64,000 nucleotides of DNA from Malachius bipustulatus (GCA_910589415.1 OU342632.1:35291637-35355636), one strand, 5' to 3'; positions 34,301-47,270 are shown, numbered from the stretch's first letter. Notes: generated by a model from the letters alone, not told the origin. Made by a program: numbers and translations.

Positions 34301-36103
34301 AAAGCACAAATTTAAAGGAATAAAAAGCACTGCTACTCAAAAAGCTTCCCAATGAGGACAAGATTATCTAAAAAAAAAGAAATGGGTTTCCGGTAGCAGA
34401 CCTGCTCCTATATCAATTTTTTTCGATCAAATAAGTGAGGTCCCAGCTCAATTTCCCCACTCACGTTCCACCGATTCGAGTGGCGGGAGGGGGGGGGAGC
34501 AATTGTAAAGTATGGGATATCGGTTTTTCGTGGATTGTTACGTAAGGAAGAGCTTGGCCTTGGCAGAACACGTAAGCTCGTTCCAGGCGAAAGTCGATCG
34601 GTCAACTTGTTGAAATTTATGTAAAAGTTTAAATAAAAAATGACAACATTCGATTTATAGCAGCGCAAGAAATACGGATTGCTCCAAATCTTCTAATACA
34701 TTTACCTGCCTTTCATGCCCTTACTGGATAGAACGAAATTTTGCAGCCTTGAGGAACTTTTGGACAGCCTTGCATTTTCTTTGAAAAAAATTCTCTAGTC
34801 GCATTACTTCTACTACAGGGTGTTCCTTCAAAATTAAAACAAAAAAAAAAAAACAAAAAAAAAGGTTCTTGTGGTATCATTTCAGCTCGCGCAGTTTTCA
34901 ATCTAGGGGATTGAAATTTTTGTGGGAGTAAAATATTTATAAGGAGTGAACTTTTTGGTGGTAGCTTTTGATTGTCAAAGTTTCTTATTTTTATGTAAAG
35001 TCGTTTCAGATAGATTAATGTGAATTTAAGGGGCGGTAACTTCTCAGGGAAGACTGAAAATTCTTCTGTATGAAAACCTCTTCATAAAATTTATCATGGA
35101 CTATTCACTTGAATTTTCCTCTCAAACAAAAAACCAGCCTGTATATAAAACTTCAAATTAAAGTTTTGTATAGCTGTAAATACTATATTTATTTTCGTCT
35201 ATTGGTTGTGTATAAATTGGAGTCACTTTTTTATTTTATATTTGTTACAAATAATAATATGCAGAAAAAGGGTATAGTAGAACCCTAAGATTGCGTCAGA
35301 CCTTGGATACGGAGCACTTTAGGATCATTAACCTTACCAAATATTAAAGGAGCTTTTGCTAGGGATCTCAAAAACACTAATTGGAGAAGGCTTTTGATTT
35401 TTTTGTTTCTGAGATATAGCAAAAAAATATAAGTAAGAAATATATTTTGGCAGTTTTTTCCGAAAACAGGAAGCAGAAATTTTCGAAAAATAAAGCGATT
35501 TTAGTAGTCTCTAGATATTATTAAGCTATTGGCGATCTTGCCCAACTGACCCTACCTCTTGTTCGATTTTTTTAAAATTCAATTTCGTATACAGCATACA
35601 GAACAGGCGCCTACTGATTCCTGCTAATAAGGCGTACCTATCTGACAGGTATCAAAATTGGACATCGAAAAGCTCTCCAAGTCTCTAGAACAAAAACGGA
35701 CCTACATCACTACAACTCTCACTGCTGACCTAGAAATACAGAGTTAAGACGGGGAAGTGACCTAAATAATAGTTATTTATGAATCAAGGGAGGAAACTGA
35801 TGATATTTTAATCCCGAAGCTGAAGTTTATGCATATCAGAGCGGCATCCAGTGAAGGCATTATTGTTTAGCCGAGCGAGTCTAATTAACTTACCCCAACC
35901 CCCACCCATGCACCCGGGAGTTGATACAATAATCTTCCTGGGCGGTATGTTAATAATTAAACAGTGATAAGTTTGACAAATCTGTCAATCATTTGCAACG
36001 TTATTGCACAAATTCAATGACGTTTTGATATTTATACCGTGTGATTACCTACCTGATGTAAATTGGAATAATAATTCAGTTAATCAAATGCCACGCACCC
36101 CAA
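31363..36103. other. No recognisable gene; scattered element ends and small hairpins
   Basis: Contains solitary terminal motifs of the fold-back family (TACAGGGTGTATC near 31877, ACAGGGTGTTCC near 34815), a 12-bp perfect hairpin GGGGTAACTGGA at 32244-32276, and a diverged inverted stretch around 32700-32815 (ATGATCCAGG against CCTGGATCAT). A short GC-richer segment lies at 34220-34290. None of the 60-110-codon ORFs carries recognisable motifs. Confidence 0.4.
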
Positions 36104-36256
36104 TGCCCATATTCACAAACGATAATTACCAAATAATTACGTAATCAGCTATCTCTATCTCATTCTAATGCAAAAAAACTGTATATCTCCATCTCATTCA
36201 TTTAATTATTTTCGAGATATGTATTACAGGGCCAGAACGCTTTGTGAATACGGGCA
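36104..36256. mobile_element. 153-bp MITE, second copy of the TGCCCGTATTCACAAA family, TSD CAA
   Basis: Same termini and inner blocks (AATAATTACGTAAT, ATCTCATTC) as the copy at 14731-14878. It is flanked by CAA on both sides (36101-36103 and 36257-36259). The inner part has diverged more. Confidence 0.7.
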
Positions 36257-37040
36257 CAAGACTTTTAAGGTGTCTAAAATTTTTCCAGAAGCAAAGAAAA
36301 CTCCGCAACTCGATCAACTAATTTATATTGTTACTAACAATGATCAGAAACTCAATAATAGAGTTCTTTTTGCTTCGGGATATTTTTTTTACACCGAAGA
36401 AGTCATTTGATACATTATACATCACATTGATGCCACCAGAGTACATAATATCAATTCAACGAGCTTGGGGTAAGTTTTGCAAGGAAAAAAGCAAAAGGGA
36501 ACTCGAAAAAAGGTTTCCTATTGCCTGCAACCAGTTTTCATTTTCGCATGATTTTCGCATGAGAACCACCGGTTTTTTTATGAGCGAATCTGTTGGAATA
36601 ATTAGAGTCTGCTAACTCTCTAAAGTATGAAGTTACGTGAAGTTAAAATGAGTTCATCCGAATAAGAGACGGCGAAAAGAACGATTTTTAGAACAATAAG
36701 GTGTGATAAGGAAGTGGTGGTTTGGTAATTAAAAGAGTTGATTCAAGTTGATACAATTCTCAAATATACTGAAATGAACTGTAAAAATCTGCAAAAAATT
36801 GACCTTTGAATTACAATAAAAATTGGTTCTGGGGTTTTCAAGACCGCTAACTGGTTTTCATGCATCAACAACTTTTTCTTTACCATCCTTCCATGAGGGG
36901 GTAAAAAGAGGTTGAGGGTAGGAGATCTAACATTGGAGCTATAGTGGTAAATGAATTGAGTCAATGGAAACCAGAGACTCCTGCGAATCCTCCAGTATAA
37001 GGTTCTAAATAACATATTATAATCAAAAAAGAAATGGTAA
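36257..37040. other. No recognisable gene
   Basis: Short ORFs only; lies between the MITE and the start of the tandem array. Confidence 0.4.
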
Positions 37041-38345
37041 AAACAATCCCCTACAAGATAAAGAGGTTGCAAAGATTTTGGAAACGTTTTGAACAATCCA
37101 TAATTGAGGGCCCTCTTTTGTGATGAGAAAAATCGATTATCTTCAAACTGGAGCCATCTTTGAACATCTTGTGGACGGGATTTTGAGCAAGGAGCTACTC
37201 GCACAGTAAATTTGACACAGTAAAGAGTCTGCAGGGAGTTTGAATCAATCAATGGTTATGGGCAAGTTAAAAATTGAAATTATTGAAAGTCGTTCGAAGA
37301 GTTCGCCAAGACTTCGGAAATGGTATGAACAACCCACAATAATCGAGAGTCTTCTTTTGCGATGAGGAAAATCGATTCTCTTCAACTGGAGTCATCTTTT
37401 AACATCTTATGGACGGTTATGCAGGTTTCGGCGGACAAGGAACTATTGATCATTCGCTGTATCGGGAAATTTTGGTACTTACAGTAAAGAGTCTGCAGGG
37501 AATTTGAATAAATCAATAATAGTAGGGCAAGCTAAAAATTTCAATTAATTAAACTCGCGTGAAGAGGTTGCAAAGACCTCGGAAATACTTTGAACGATCC
37601 ACAATTGCGGGAAAAAAAAGAAAAATCGATTCTCTTCAACTGGAGCCATTTTTGAACATCTTGGGGACGGTTGTGCAGGATTTCGGACAAGGAACAGTAG
37701 TTCCTTACTACTATTCCTTCGTTGATTTGTCAAAAATTTGGTACAGTAAAGAGTCTTCAGGGAGTAATCAATCGGATATGGTTATAGGGCAAGTAAAAAT
37801 TTCAATTATTGAAAATCGTGCGAAGACTTCGGAAATGCTTTAAGCATTTCACAATCCACAATTATTGATGGTCTCTTTGGTGATGAGAAAAATCGATTAT
37901 CTTCAAACTGGAGGCATCTTTGAACATCTTGTGGACGGTTGTGCGGGATTTTGAGCAAGGAGCTACTCGAACAGTAAATTTGGCACAGTAAAGAGTCTGC
38001 AGGGAGTTTGAACCAATAATTGCTTAAGGGCAAGCTTAAAATTTAAATTATTGAAAGTCGTCAGAAGAGGTTGCAAAGACCTCGGAAATGCTTTGAACAA
38101 TCCACAATAATTGCGGGCCCTCTTTTGCGATGAGAAAAATCGATTCTCCTCAAACAGGAGTCGTATTTGATCATCTTACGAACGGTTGTGCGGATTTCGG
38201 ACAAGGAACTACCTATTGATCCTTCGCTGTATCGGGAAAATTTGGCACAGTGTAAATAAGAGTTTGCAGTTTGAATCGATCAATGGTTTATAGGCAAGTT
38301 CTAAATTTAATGCAATAATTATTGAAAGTCGTGCGAAGTCGATTT
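37041..38345 (+). repeat. About 250-bp tandem repeat array (five to six units)
   Basis: Units share GGGCAAGTTAAAAATT, AAGAGGTTGCAAAGACCTCGG, TTTGAACAATCCACAAT, GATGAGAAAAATCGATTCTC, TTGAACATCTTGTGGACGG and CAGTAAAGAGTCTGCAGGGA. The GGGCAAG block recurs at 37260, 37525, 37787, 38028 and 38292, giving a period of 241-265 bp. Units are diverged and contain no conserved reading frame. Looks like a local satellite. Confidence 0.75.
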
Positions 38346-39798
38346 CGGCGGAGGGTTGTAAACCTGGGACTAGGAGAACTTCGAGAACACCCTTGCTGCT
38401 TGCTTCATATGAAATTTTGAGTGGTGACTGATGGTTTATCAACGAGGGAACTATTTTACACTACTATGATGTTACCATTACCACAAGAGCTCATTCAGCA
38501 AGCTTTTTACCACACTGAATTCTTAAAAAAAAATTATTATGGTAATGCAAGAACAAAAATTTAACACAAGTACAGACAATAATTTGACATAATATCCAGC
38601 TGTCAGTTAGATAACTTTCTTATTAAATTAGATTATGAATAGGTAGTTTAGATATTTCTAAATTTTACAGAATATAGCTTAGGTACTTACGATTTGAACG
38701 TGAATAGGACCAGGACCAGGTAAACACAACACTGATGAATTTAAAATGCGGAAGATTTAACGAAAATTTACGTACGAAACGAAATGATTATGCTACATCG
38801 ATAATATGAAACATCAGATTTGATTTAAACAAATGCGAACTGCGCTGTAATAACGCTGTAATTACGAGCAATCCGGATTTCGTGCACTAAAAATAGAAAT
38901 TTATTATTTTCTACAAATTTATTAGAAGCCAAACGATGAATTCATAACATTCATGTAATATGTAGGCACCTAATGCATGTATCTTTGAAACTAAAAATGT
39001 ATCGGAGAGATAAGATTGACGATTTTTAAGCGCAGTAGTAAACGATTGCGCTAAAAGTAATATTAAATAACACTCTGTAGGTATTATTATTATTATCATC
39101 ATGCATGATTGATAATAATAATAAATTACCATTAGTTTGTTATTGTTGTTTAAAGTGCGATAGATACCTTTATTCGTATTAATCTGTCTCATTCAGTCAC
39201 ACAGGCAAATAAAGTGATGCGCTTGGCGAAAGATTTATGTTCAATTCAACTACGTCTCATCTCATCTGAATAACAAGTTATTTATTTATACCATCATCTT
39301 GTAATAATAATTGCATAAAATTGCGGGCATTAGATTAATAATAATAAAGTGCCGCTCTGACAAATAAAATCCCGACTAGGTATATATCTATTGCCAGACT
39401 TTCCTGTATACCTACCTATACCTACTGCTACTACTACTTACTTACTTACAAGCATTATTATTATTTAACCTCGCTTTTAGTTTCCTCTCAAAAGTTTTAT
39501 TTCAATTTTAATACAATAATGATAACGTTAATATGAGAGCTCTTTAGCTTCGTATCACATTTAAAACGAGCAGTGACGAAATATTTCCCGATATGGCAAC
39601 ACTGTAGCGGTCACTGTTACAAGGCCGCCGGGATGACGTCGTTATGTAAAACTTCCTGCCGCGTTGCCTGATTGGATAATTTTTCTCTAAGCTTGGTTAA
39701 AAGTTAGTTAAAAAGCTGACATTTGTTATTTATATTTTTTATTTATAATTATTATTGTTACCAGAATTCCCAAAACTTTCCTAGAGTTTATGTAACTG
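38346..39798. other. No recognisable gene
   Basis: AT-rich, with ATT/ATA microsatellite stretches (for example near 39082-39125) and CTACTACTACTTACTTACTTA near 39424. A slightly GC-richer patch lies at 39595-39680. No exon recognised. Confidence 0.4.
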
Positions 39799-40020
39799 AC
39801 GGCCAATATTATAAACGTTGGTTAAGTTAACTGACCGATTTCTGTGGTCGTTTCTGGAGAAGATAATAGACTATAGGTCGAAATTATTGCATTTTAATTA
39901 CTCTTGGCATAAAAGGGATTACAAAAATATTAATAAAAGTTATTCGAGGTCAATATTAGCTTCAAAATCGGGCACAGAAATCTGCCAGTTAACTTAACCA
40001 GCGTTTATAATATTGGCCGT
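39799..40020. mobile_element. 222-bp MITE, TIR ACGGCCAATATTATAAACG
   Basis: The termini are inverted repeats of about 35 bp starting ACGGCCAATATTATAAACG and continuing through GGTTAAGTTAACTG, with one or two mismatches. No convincing target duplication could be assigned. Confidence 0.7.
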
Positions 40021-40363
40021 AAGTTGATACCTATAATTTGATTTTTGAAAGTATTAATATGCATACATTTTTTGTAGAAAATATTAAATATTGTACAGCA
40101 AGAATAATAATTGAAATGATATAAACCGAATTAATTTTATTTGGTGTACTATGATGATGATGGAGCTTATTTCGTGTAGAACTCTATTATGGAAATAAAT
40201 TATTTATTTGAATAGTTGTTATTAGCTGCCATCTATGGATGAGAACTGCTACTATTATAATAATAATCGATGTAGGAGAAAGTTTGATATTTTTCTTCAT
40301 TATTAGTTGAACTAAGTAAAGTTATCGCAAGATAGGATAGATGTCGATGTTCCTTTAAAGTGA

Positions 40364-40428
40364 TTAGGGAACCTGCATTACCGACACTGACGTAGTAAGC
40401 GTTAGTGTCGGTAATGCAGGTTCCCTAA
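40364..40428. repeat. 29-bp near-perfect hairpin with 7-base loop
   Basis: TTAGGGAACCTGCATTACCG... (40364-40392) pairs with 40400-40428 with a single mismatch. It lies 30 bp left of the next fold-back element. Confidence 0.75.
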
Positions 40429-40457
40429 AAGTGTTGGCCAAAAAATGATAGTCTATA

Positions 40458-41249
40458 CAGAGTGTTATGTAATTGAATGTCAATATTTAAGGGGCTGATT
40501 TTTGGGCCCATTTTAAGAAGAAAACTTCATAAGAACGTATGTCCTAAGAGTCTTAACTTTTGAGATACAGGGTGGTAAAGTTTCATTAAAATAAATCATT
40601 TTTTCGTAATATCTGTAAAACCGCTCTGGATATTTTGATGAAATTTCGTATACAGGTATTACGCATCAAGGGGCATTTTTTCATGTACCACGTTTCATTT
40701 TATTTCCATTATTGACGATGGTGCACGATCGTGCAGAATTTTACCGGCATATTTTAGCAGACATTGATGGTAACGCCGCACTCTGATTTCTGTTCAAATA
40801 GAAATCATTTTTGTAATCCCCCCATTCATTTCCAAGCAATAAATTTAATCACCTATTTTTTTTCAATCCGAAGCACGGTTTTCGCCTAAAAAAATAAAAT
40901 CTGTTCCTCTACACATGGTCACAATAAGATTGTCGTTAAATGACAATAAAAAAATATAAAAATACGCAGATAAAATAATTCTGCAAGATGTGACTAGTGA
41001 AGATAAAACGAAATGTGGTACATGAAAAAATGCCTCTTGATGAGTAATACGTGTCTATTAAATTTGATTAAAATATCCAGAGCGGTTTACTACAGATATT
41101 ATGAAAAAACTATTTATTTTTAAAAACTTTACCACCCTGTATCTCAAAAGTTAAGACTTTTAGGACATATGTTCTTATGAAGTTTTCTTCTTAAAATGGA
41201 CCCAAAAATCACCCCCTTAAATATTGACATTCAATTACAAAACACCCTG
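40458..41249. mobile_element. 792-bp fold-back element (CAGAGTG/CACCCTG ends), TA target
   Basis: Inverted arms of about 300 bp are visible. AATTGAATGTCAATATTTAA pairs with TTAAATATTGACATTCAATT, CTTAACTTTTGAGATACAGG with CCTGTATCTCAAAAGTTAAG, and CATCAAGGGGCATTTTTTCA with its diverged partner. TA lies at both borders. No coding capacity. Confidence 0.75.
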
Positions 41250-42221
41250 TATTGTATATACTACAGGGCGTTAAAAAAGTTACGTTAATAAATGATAATA
41301 ATAAATTTCGTCGTAAATCTTGTCTAATTATTATTCAAAAATGTAATTCTACCTATATTTTTGTTACTATGCTTTGACTTAGCAGTAAGGTATAAAATTT
41401 CTCTAATACTAATCTACAGAGGTGTGTCCAAAAGATAAGGAAGGGATAAGGATAACATTAGCATATTGGAAACGGTAAGAGATATGAGGTCGGTTAAATT
41501 GGGAAAACGTGGGGCACACTGAGAAAAGTCGAGCTAAAGAAAATTCTGCTACGTTATTTTTAGCTGTCGTGGTGTAATTCCCTTCAATAACTAAACATTT
41601 ATTTTTCTGCAACAAAATAAATCACTTTACTAAAACTCTCTGTTGAGACAGCTTAGTACATTGCTGTAATAGAAATATTACTTTACTATGACGGTAAAGT
41701 GTATTTCTTATTAATTAAATTCACAACAGCTATTATGTGTGTATGCTACGGTAACAAAAACTATGGGTATAACTTTGTCTTAATAAATATAAATGCTGCA
41801 GGAGCGGAGATCGCGATCTGCTGAAAGTAAACACCTTTGCTTGCGTTGCGCATTGCCGTGGCATGCGCATAGTGCGCCAGCACCAGTGCATTGCATTGCG
41901 TCTTGCGTCTCGTTTCTTGTCCTTGCCTTGTCGGCTTCTTCATCTTCCTTCAGCTGGTTCGCGGGGATTCTGGCTGATCTTCCTCTTATTATAGACTATA
42001 TAAACTATAAACAGTTGGGTTATTCTGTGCCATTAGTGCCCTACCGCCGATACGAAGTGGCGTGTAAAATGCATGGTCAAGGTGATGAACTGTGCGATAC
42101 AATAAATATCGATGTTGGGGTTGGGGGAACAACTTCCACGCCGGCTGCGTCCCGATCGCCATTTTCCTCACCATGCTGTTCGTAGTGTTCGTACTCGCTA
42201 ATAAATACTTAGCGGTTCGTG

Positions 42222-42545
42222 TACAACAGTGATGGTTCAGTTTTGAAGAAAAAACTTGCAGAATGGGAACTACAGGACTACTTTGAAAACTTCGAACGTA
42301 AGTATTATGAATATTATTTACCTAACCATCCAGTAATAATTAAGGAAATAAACTACCACGTGTTAATATTTAAAATATGACAGACTTCTGGAGCTGCGGT
42401 GTCTGATGTATTATTATTATAATTATTATTATTATTATTATTGTACACAATAAAGTGAGTATTTTTCGTTACAGTGGAAGGAGTCAATGATGAGAGTTTC
42501 AGTCTTCTGGACGATATTATGGATCAATATGAATCTGGATTATGA
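42222..42545 (+). pseudogene. Two-exon SAM-like domain fragment
   Basis: An open stretch ending at the donor GTAAGT (42298) encodes LKKKLAEWELQDYFENFE. The acceptor TTACAG (to 42474) continues it in frame as LEGVNDESFSLLDD and then stops at 42543. The joined peptide matches the SAM-like pattern WxLxxYxxxFxxxGxDxESFxLLDD seen at the start of many insect proteins, which normally continue into a Leu-Ile-Pro segment. Here the reading frame ends early with DQYESGL, and no ATG is visible upstream in frame. It may be a relic, or exons of a gene I cannot delimit. Confidence 0.35.
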
Positions 42546-42919
42546 TGTATCAATATGAGTAGTTTTATTGTATTATTTGGAGAAAATTTTTATTTTTTTA
42601 AGCCTAGAATACTTCAAGTTTTAATGTAATTTACTGATAATTATTATTACTCATTTTGCATTTATTACGCAATACCTTTAAGAAAAATGTGCTTTGCTTT
42701 AAGTTTGTTAGAACAATGCTGTAAGTTAATGTTAAGTTTTTTAAGACCGAATTTTTTATTGTTTTTTGTCAGTAAATATTAATAATATTAGTTTTATTTG
42801 AATTCACATTTTATTTTGTATTTTGATTTTGTTTTGAATTGACTTGTATTTTATTGTCCATAATATATTGTTGAATTAAAAAAAATTGTTCATTATTATG
42901 CTGAATGTAATAATAATGT

Positions 42920-43095
42920 GCTGTGAGCAGAATGAAAACGACACTTGGTCATGAGGCTTCGAAAATAAATTTCATGTCTGAGATTGAATGTGTAAAATGA
43001 AAAGTTTTCTGATTCTGATTGTTCACAGATTCAATCTCAGATAAGAAATTTATTTTTGAAGTCTGCTTCAAGTTTCATTTCATTTTCTCGCAGGA
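42920..43095. repeat. Inverted repeat (MITE-like)
   Basis: GGCTTCGAAAATAAATTTCA and GTCTGAGATTGAATGTG on the left (42956 onward) are mirrored by CACAGATTCAATCTCAGAT and AAATTTATTTTTGAAGTC on the right, with weaker extension outward. No ORF. Confidence 0.55.
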
Positions 43096-43501
43096 TATAA
43101 TCATTAATAGTTCAGCAAAGTTCTTTTTTAATACAGTAAAATGACTTCACTGAGACAATAAAGCTACTTCATAGGGCTGGCTAAGTTACTTTGTAATGGC
43201 AACAAAGCTCTTCACAAGTACAGTGAAAAAACTTTACTGATTCTTCAGTGGCAGAAAAGTTTTCTACAATGGTAGCAAATTTAGCTTTTAGTAAGAGCAG
43301 AAATTATTTTTAGTAATGAGAAATTTGCTTTACGAGGAGTAAAAAACTACTTTATAAAGTAACTTTGCTGTTATAGTAAAGTATTCGCAGTAAATCACAC
43401 TTTATTGTCGCAGAAGAGTACCACACTGGCGCCTATGCTATTAGAGTTTTCTGCTGCCGTAGCAAATTTTTTGGCTGCAGTGATAAAGAAAATTTCTCAG
43501 T

Positions 43502-44279
43502 GCAACCAGAAGGACAATGCAATGACAGAAAGAGATTCTAAAAATGATTTTTGATTTTCGAATTATTTTGAAGAAAAAACAAAATTCAATTTTAGTTTTT
43601 CTTATTTATTGACGTTATTGAAGATGGAGAAAAACTGAAACCACATTATCATTGCAGCTTTTAACCAGCTTTATTTTTGCAATGTCAGTTTTTTTTATCT
43701 GACAATTTATATTTCCATGGACTTCGATTTTTTAAATACGGATCTTGTTTTTCTTTAATTGAAAGATATTTTAATTCTGATTTCAATGATATGCCACACA
43801 TAATAGTGGTTCAAACGTGTTTTGAACTATAGCTATATTTATTGACATAATTAGTTTAATTTCAACTTAATACGGATCTGTGTGCTCTTATTAAACTTTT
43901 TGGACTTGGTAGTTTGTGATGACAGATCCGTATTATAATAAGGTGAAATTCCACTGATGATGTGAATAGCTATAGTCCGAAACACGGCGTTATTTGAACT
44001 ACCATGTGTACATAAATTCAGAATTAAAATATCTTTTAATCCTTGCAAGTTCAGTAACGTCCGGCCCTGCAAATATGACCTGTCAAAAGACAAAGACATT
44101 GCAAAATTAAAGCTGGTTAAAAGCTTCAATGCAAATGGGATTTCAGTTTTTCTCCATCTTCAATAATAACGTAATAAATAAGAAAAACTAAATATGAAAA
44201 ATTTTTTTTTTTTAATAATTCGAAAATCAAAAATAATTTTTGGAAGCTCTTTCTGCCGTTGCATTGTCCTTCTGGTTGC
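43502..44279. mobile_element. 778-bp fold-back element (GCAACCAGAAGGACAATGC termini)
   Basis: The left end GCAACCAGAAGGACAATGCA and right end TGCATTGTCCTTCTGGTTGC are exact complements. Matching continues for about 190 bp (GAAGATGGAGAAAAACTGAAA against TTTCAGTTTTTCTCCATCTTC, and TTTTAACCAGCTTTATTTTTGCAATG against its partner). It is weaker through the centre, where ATACGGATC occurs in both arms. No transposase. Confidence 0.75.
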
Positions 44280-45922
44280 CCAACTTTTTCCCAATTTAAC
44301 CGACCAATCTCGAAAACCAAAGCTCCAACGACCCATTTTAGTTAGACATCACTCATATATCAGGAAATTTTTGGCCTATTTTTCATTGCCTACATGCCCT
44401 TTAAGTTTAAAGAAAATTACCCTTTATACTTTCAAGATTTTGAGGAGTGCATTTTATACAACTTTTTCAGCTGTTACCTGCCAAAACCACGATATGATTC
44501 AAACTTATTCATAGTTGCTGCAATTGTTCCTACCTGTGTTGGGGACATGCGCACAGAAACTTTCAGCTTTTATAAAATAACAAAGGTCTGGCAGTCGTGG
44601 GCTCTTCCGGCTCTTGCTCTATATTTTGCAAAATAATTACATCCACAGTAAATTAGTTAAATTTTCTTCTACTCTTAAGTCGTGAGAGAAAGATCCCATT
44701 GCTGAAAAATTTGTTTCCTAATTTGACTTTCTTTTGGAACTTTCAGCAATTAAAAATTTGTGAAAATGCTACAAATTATTTATCGACAAAACTATATTTT
44801 TAAAATTACCTATCCCCCGCTAATTTCTGTATTTTTAATTACCATATAATTAGTTTGGCGTAAGTAGGTAATGCGAGGCTCAAAAAATATTTCTTATTTA
44901 AGTAATAAAGCTTGTTCTCTCAGAGATTAAAAACTAGTCTGAGCCAATGATAAGGAATGAACACAGTTTATTAACATGTTTTCTTGGTTTCTCATTAACT
45001 TTGACTAGTTTGTAATTTCTGAGAGAACAAATAAATTTATTTTACGATAATTGAGACAATTTCTCATATAATACTTTATCGCTATTCCGATCATGCATAA
45101 AATTAAAAATTCAGCAAGAGCGGGGAGTTTTTCTTTATAAACGCCATGCACATTATGTACCACCAAAGCGGTACCCAACTGCCAACTTAATAGTCGATAT
45201 ACGTCTTGATAAAAAAAATCATCAGACCATTCAAGTAAGTTATACTTTTATTAATTAAGTTCAGATTCTTGGTGATATATGTACCTATACAGGGTGCTGC
45301 ATAAAAGTATAGGTCGGCTCTTTTAGTCACAAATTGTTTGGTGAAAAATAATACGACTTTTGTCCGGTCATTTTTCACAAAGGGGTCCATTTTTCTAGGT
45401 ACATGGTGCTTAGGTTAAATTAAAAAAAAAATGGTTTAATCGTACCTGCGTTGTTTCTCTAGATGTTCAATTCAAATTTTGTTCATATACTGCGCTTAAC
45501 TTATACCGGCGCGCTTTTTAAGAAATTTTGTTCTAGGGAATCGAAGCGCGAATTATTTGACCCACCAACTTATCCTGTTCACGCCTCTGATTCAAAGTTA
45601 TTGCTGTTTATTTGACGCGATATCTTAGGATACTGTTCCCCAGATATCGGCATAAAATAATTATTTCCAAAATTTCGACTTAAAATCTTAAGAAACAAAA
45701 AAAACTGATGAATAAAACACTTTTTTTCACATTTTTCTGTACCTTGAAAGAGGCACGCATAAAAAATATTTTTGGCCAAACAATCTGTGACTGACTTCTG
45801 ACCTACTTTTTTGCAACTCCCTGAATAAGTGATGTTAATTTTATGAAAATAGGTAAATAACCGTATAGATATTTTTGTAAACTAAACAAGTATTTATTTG
45901 TTATAGGAGGAACCTCATAAAA
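44280..45922. other. No recognisable gene; small inverted repeat at 44912-45030
   Basis: TTGTTCTCTCAGAGATTAAA (44912 onward) and its complement ending at 45030 form a 28-bp-arm inverted repeat with a 63-base loop. A solitary ACAGGGTGCTGC end is at 45291. This stretch includes the upstream region of the cystatin-like gene starting at 45923; no promoter motif is assignable. Confidence 0.45.
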
Positions 45923-47160
45923 ATGACGAGAATAATTCCGTTATCCCTTTTTATTGTATGTGCTTTGATTTGTTCTGCAGTGGCACATAGAAGGACACAT
46001 CCACAATTTCCTGATTCAAGTGCTCGCTATTTGGTAGGTAATAAAAATAACCTAATAATAATAATACACTTTCCCGCTCAAGTTTTCTCCACAAAACTGT
46101 CCATGAAAACTGAACCCGAAAACAGGGAATATCTTCTTTGAAAATGAGATTCGTGTGATTTCGCATTCGCACCATAGAAATTTAATTGGATTAGGTACCA
46201 ATAATACTGTACCGCTACCGCGCTATTATTGGCCTGTTTCGCAGTGTAACAATAATAGTTTGTGTTGTAATGAAAAATCATTATAATAATAAAATATTTT
46301 AAGCCGATACTCACTCCCCTAGATTATTGCCTTTTGGGTGGCTTTTTTTTACGAAACAAAAGTGAATAGCAAGATAGATACTATACCTACTTGATCGAAT
46401 GACCAACTGCACAACACTCATCAAAGATGATCTTCATTCTCTTCAACGGACTACTAAATCGATCCCAAACGAGATGACATAATATGCACTCAGGTTAATT
46501 TTTCTGAATTCGGTTTACAGTTTTTTATGTCACAAAACAAAATATTTCTCCAATATTCACTAAATAAAAAAATGATACCCTGAAACACACTGACCAAATT
46601 TTTGGGGATCCCTCAGGAGCCACGCACCTTGTATTCAATTGAACATCTTAATTTTTCACAGTAAATACCTACATAATAATAATAAATTTTGTTTACAGGA
46701 GCGTGCAGTAAATGAGCTAAATGATGACTTTCCTGCTAGGTATTCTGCTTCTGCAGGAATAAGTAGTGTCGTCTTTCTTAATCCTCCTGAAAATCCACGA
46801 GTAGAGAAACTCTTGAGGAATAGTTTAGAGTTTATTCAACAAGAAAATGGAAAAAATACTCAAAAATATAAAATAAAGAATATCGAGTCAGTTTCGTATG
46901 AGCTTAACGCCGGGCTTTTATGGAAAATTAAAGCCTCTTTTGTCGAAACGGTTTGCAAACATGGGTCCCGCGTTTCAGGTGACCGTTGCAAGTCATCGGG
47001 GGGAAGAAGACCGAAAGTGTTACGTTGTAAACTGGAAATATGGGAAAAGTTGGACTCCTGCATACAAACAACCATTGATTGTGGTAAAGGTACGGAAGTT
47101 TATTCGTCAGGCGATCCTAAGCTCGGTGGTAAGAGCCACTGCGAATCCAAGAGGAAATAA
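45923..47160 (+). CDS. Secreted single-domain cystatin-like protein with eroded inhibitory motifs
   Basis: Two exons: 45923-46033 (phase 0, donor GTAGGT) and 46699-47160 (acceptor TTTACAG), 190 residues in all. Residues 1-21 (MTRIIPLSLFIVCALICSAVA) are a clear signal peptide. The second exon encodes one cystatin domain (about residues 55-175) that aligns with the canonical units of the neighbouring polyprotein: KNIESVSYELNAGLLWKIKA against [16 protein letters not shown]. The QxVxG loop is replaced by ELNAG, and the second-hairpin PW is lost (IWEKLDSCIQTTIDCGKG), although the cysteines persist. Such a domain is unlikely to inhibit papain-type proteases tightly. It lies 2.2 kb upstream of the polyprotein gene on the same strand. 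Both genes begin with a phase-0 signal exon, so it is a tandem paralogue. AATAAA follows the stop at 47171. Confidence 0.8.
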
Positions 47161-47270
47161 ATATTGATGAAATAAATAATGGAATAATATATAAATAAAT
47201 AAATTATATAAATAAATCATTATACCTAAATATATATACCTAAAACAAATAACAAAAAATAGTTATTTAT

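Noticed and set aside
36743..37252. 169-codon minus-strand ORF overlapping the tandem array
   Set aside because: It overlaps the first units of the array, and other units do not conserve the frame.
41761..42185. 130-codon plus-strand ORF with Ser/Cys-rich composition just upstream of the SAM-like exons
   Set aside because: Overlapping ORFs exist on the other strand, there is no recognised domain, and it cannot be joined in frame to the SAM-like exon through a clear splice site.
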